In this document: one piece after another, positions 38,729 to 40,392 of the stretch
Layout of the letters: each line of letters begins with the position of its first letter
Position numbering within the stretch: position 1 is the first letter of the stretch
From: an uncultured bacterium
GTDB lineage: Bacteria > Atribacterota > Atribacteria > Atribacterales > Caldatribacteriaceae
Reading direction: 5' to 3'
Length of the DNA: 40,392 nt
NCBI GenBank assembly: GCA_937139415.1
Contig: CAKZPS010000046.1
Location: forward strand, 1-40,392
The notes under the pieces: generated by a model
The model's input: only the letters and a program-made list of their open reading frames with translations
Databases searched by the model: none
What the model was told of the DNA's origin: nothing
Position numbers and translations under genes: made by a program

Positions 38729-40315
38729 CTATATCGAACCTCCGTGATCCCTCCGCAGTTTCATCTTTACATCCTGAAAAATATTATGGAATATCTCTCT
38801 TTCTCCTGTCCCAATGAGTATACCCACCAGGAGATAGAAAACGAAAATCAAAATGGTAAAACCAAGAAAATAAACGATAGGAAATCGTTCGGCACGAACA
38901 TACCACGTTTCCGCCACAATTTTGCAGAGTACGGTAAACACGATACTTTGGAGAAAAATTTTTTTCAGCCACTTCTTTTTGGCAACATCAAACCGAATTT
39001 CACCATACTTCTTACCCATAAAAATCCATAACACCACAAAATTAAACACCGCGGTGAGTGAGGTAGCCAAGGCCAATCCTTGGAAACCAAAAGGACGCAC
39101 AAAGAGTAAATCTAAACCGATGTTAATAAATACTGCTACCGTCCCAATAATAACTGGGGTTTTTGAATCTTTGAGGGAATAAAAGGCACGGGTCAAGAGG
39201 TGGGTTAAAGAAAAAAACACTAATCCCGGAGCATAGAAAAGGAGGGCGGAAGCGGTCATAGTGGTAGCAACATTACTAAAGAGCCCTCTCTGATACACCG
39301 CTTGTACCGTATGGGAACTGAAAACTATCAAAAATATACTCATTGGTATCATTAAAAAAACAATCCATCGCACTCCTTGCCAAAAAACTTCCTGCCACCC
39401 CTCGAGGTTTTCCTGAAGAGCCTTACGAGAAAGAGCAGGTAAAATTGCCGTGGAAAGAGCTATTCCGAAAACACCGAAGGGGAGTTCGAGCAATCGATCG
39501 GCAAAGTACAGGGCGGAAATAGCCCCTTCTTCGCACATGGAAGCAATAATCCGATCGGCAAGGGTGTTGAGTTGAGAAACGGCGAGAGAAAAACTCACCG
39601 GAAGCATGAGACCAACTACTTGTTTAAAGCCTCGGTCTCTCCAAAAATGCACATATATTCCTAATCGAAGACCCTTACGATAGAGAGGTGGAATCTGAAA
39701 AGCAAATTGGAGTATTCCTCCTATAATTACTCCCCATGCTAAGACGTAGAAATTGAGATAAGGACGTAAAAAGAGCAGAGCAAAGATCGTGCCCAAATTG
39801 AAAAAAACCGGGGCTAAGGCAGACCAACTGAATACACCAACGGTGTTTAAAACACCCATGAGCAGAGCCGACCAAGAAATGAGGAGGAGAAAAGGAAACA
39901 TAATACGGGTAAAATCGGTGACCACCATCAATCTTTCCCAATTTCCCCGAAAACCTACCCCAACCGCCCGAATGATCCAGGAAGAACAAACAATGCCTAA
40001 GAGACAAATCGAACCCACTACTACTGTAAATCCAGTGAATACCGAGGCAACGAAGGTATTTGAGCGTGAGCTGTCTCTCCCCTCGGTGGAATATTCAGAA
40101 AACACTGGTACAATGGAAGTGCTGAGTGCCCCCTCGGCAAACAATCGACGGAGGAGATTAGGGATAGTATAAGCTAAAAGGAAGGCATCGGTCACCCAGG
40201 TTGCCCCAAAGAGCGAGGAAATTAAGATCTCTCGCAATAACCCTGAGACACGAGAAAGAAGGGTACCGATTCCCACCACTATTGTATTTTTGAGTAAACT
40301 CTTCTCTTCGCTCAT
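38729..40315 (-). CDS. murJ: Lipid II flippase MurJ
   Basis: MurJ moves lipid II across the cytoplasmic membrane for cell-wall synthesis. The 528-residue protein is almost all membrane helices, roughly 14, as in the MOP-superfamily flippases. The N-terminal block TLLSRVSGLLREILISSLFGAT carries the arginines of the family, and AFLLAYTIPNLLRRLFAEGALSTSIVPVF is the typical second block. ATG at 40315 has GGAG then TAAGGA upstream. It is the first gene of its unit here, preceded within 20 bases by an intrinsic terminator of an unseen upstream gene. Confidence 0.94.
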   Translation of the reverse strand: MSEEKSLLKNTIVVGIGTLLSRVSGLLREILISSLFGATWVTDAFLLAYTIPNLLRRLFAEGALSTSIVPVFSEYSTEGRDSSRSNTFVASVFTGFTVVVGSICLLGIVCSSWIIRAVGVGFRGNWERLMVVTDFTRIMFPFLLLISWSALLMGVLNTVGVFSWSALAPVFFNLGTIFALLFLRPYLNFYVLAWGVIIGGILQFAFQIPPLYRKGLRLGIYVHFWRDRGFKQVVGLMLPVSFSLAVSQLNTLADRIIASMCEEGAISALYFADRLLELPFGVFGIALSTAILPALSRKALQENLEGWQEVFWQGVRWIVFLMIPMSIFLIVFSSHTVQAVYQRGLFSNVATTMTASALLFYAPGLVFFSLTHLLTRAFYSLKDSKTPVIIGTVAVFINIGLDLLFVRPFGFQGLALATSLTAVFNFVVLWIFMGKKYGEIRFDVAKKKWLKKIFLQSIVFTVLCKIVAETWYVRAERFPIVYFLGFTILIFVFYLLVGILIGTGEREIFHNIFQDVKMKLRRDHGGSI

Positions 40316-40331
40316 TCCTTACTCCAGATAC

Positions 40332-40362
40332 AAAAAAAGCTGGAGATTTCTCTCCAGCTTTT
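40332..40362 (-). terminator. Intrinsic terminator just upstream of murJ
   Basis: An 11-bp stem, AAAAGCTGGAG with its complement (40335-40345 and 40352-40362), closes a 6-base loop. On the minus strand it is followed by a run of seven T, a strong terminator for a gene beyond the right edge. Only about 17 bases separate the T-run from the murJ ATG, so murJ must rely on read-through or a start very near the ATG. Confidence 0.8.
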
Positions 40363-40392
40363 CTCTCTTTCTTTTTCCTCCCGGCAGCGTCC

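Overview
The window is a compact, gene-dense bacterial chromosome segment made almost entirely of housekeeping genes. All but one of the protein genes lie on the minus strand, with typical spacings of -40 to +20 bases. Shine-Dalgarno sequences are strong and purine rich, and GTG and TTG starts are common. The mix suggests an anaerobic, possibly thermophilic, deep-branching bacterium (Atribacterota, Thermotogota, Dictyoglomota or a relative). It includes a GuaB3-type IMP dehydrogenase, an indirect (GatCAB) Gln/Asn-tRNA pathway, CdaA, an ornithine-racemase-like enzyme, an EF-G paralogue, MurJ and glycogen synthase. This taxonomic guess is inference and weak. I see no phage, IS element, CRISPR array or secretion locus.

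Layout in minus-strand transcription order (right to left). (1) 40315-33398: murJ, lepA, hemW, a rhomboid protease, a small CBS protein and pgk, preceded by an intrinsic terminator of an upstream gene. A plus-strand Mut7-C gene (32937-33482) runs into the 3' end of pgk. (2) 32899-31346: a single FGGY sugar kinase (D-ribulokinase-like), then a 414-base gene-free stretch with terminator-like hairpins, a triple 10-base repeat and the rplM promoter. (3) 30931-30091: rplM-rpsI with its own promoter and terminator. (4) 30023-19352: ornithine racemase-like gene, argF, cdaA, a 46-residue Trp-rich membrane peptide at the cdaR position, an EF-G paralogue, acpS, nnrDE, alr, tsaE, tsaB, rimI and tsaD, many of them overlapping. 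(5) groEL with its own promoter and a perfect 14-bp hairpin at its end. (6) 17558-3960: guaB3, guaA, purA, ligA, gatC, gatA, gatB, dnaE and a TPR lipid-side or periplasmic protein, from a clear TTGAGA-17-TATAAT promoter. (7) A plus-strand tRNA-Leu(CAA) with a near-consensus promoter. (8) polA-like gene, glgA and coaE.

Functionally, unit 6 joins late purine synthesis (IMP to XMP to GMP, and IMP to adenylosuccinate) with DNA ligase, the replicative polymerase and tRNA amidation. Unit 4 joins the t6A tRNA-modification proteins TsaB/D/E with D-amino-acid supply (Alr, ornithine racemase-like), c-di-AMP synthesis, ACP activation and NAD(P)HX repair. Unit 1 joins lipid II flipping, translation quality control (EF4) and lower glycolysis.

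The window holds no obvious new multi-gene system. Its most unusual items are two trimmed versions of universal proteins. One is a PolA that keeps an intact 5'-nuclease domain but stops just after the start of the polymerase domain. The other is a 46-residue product that replaces the CdaR (YbbR) regulator of the c-di-AMP synthase.
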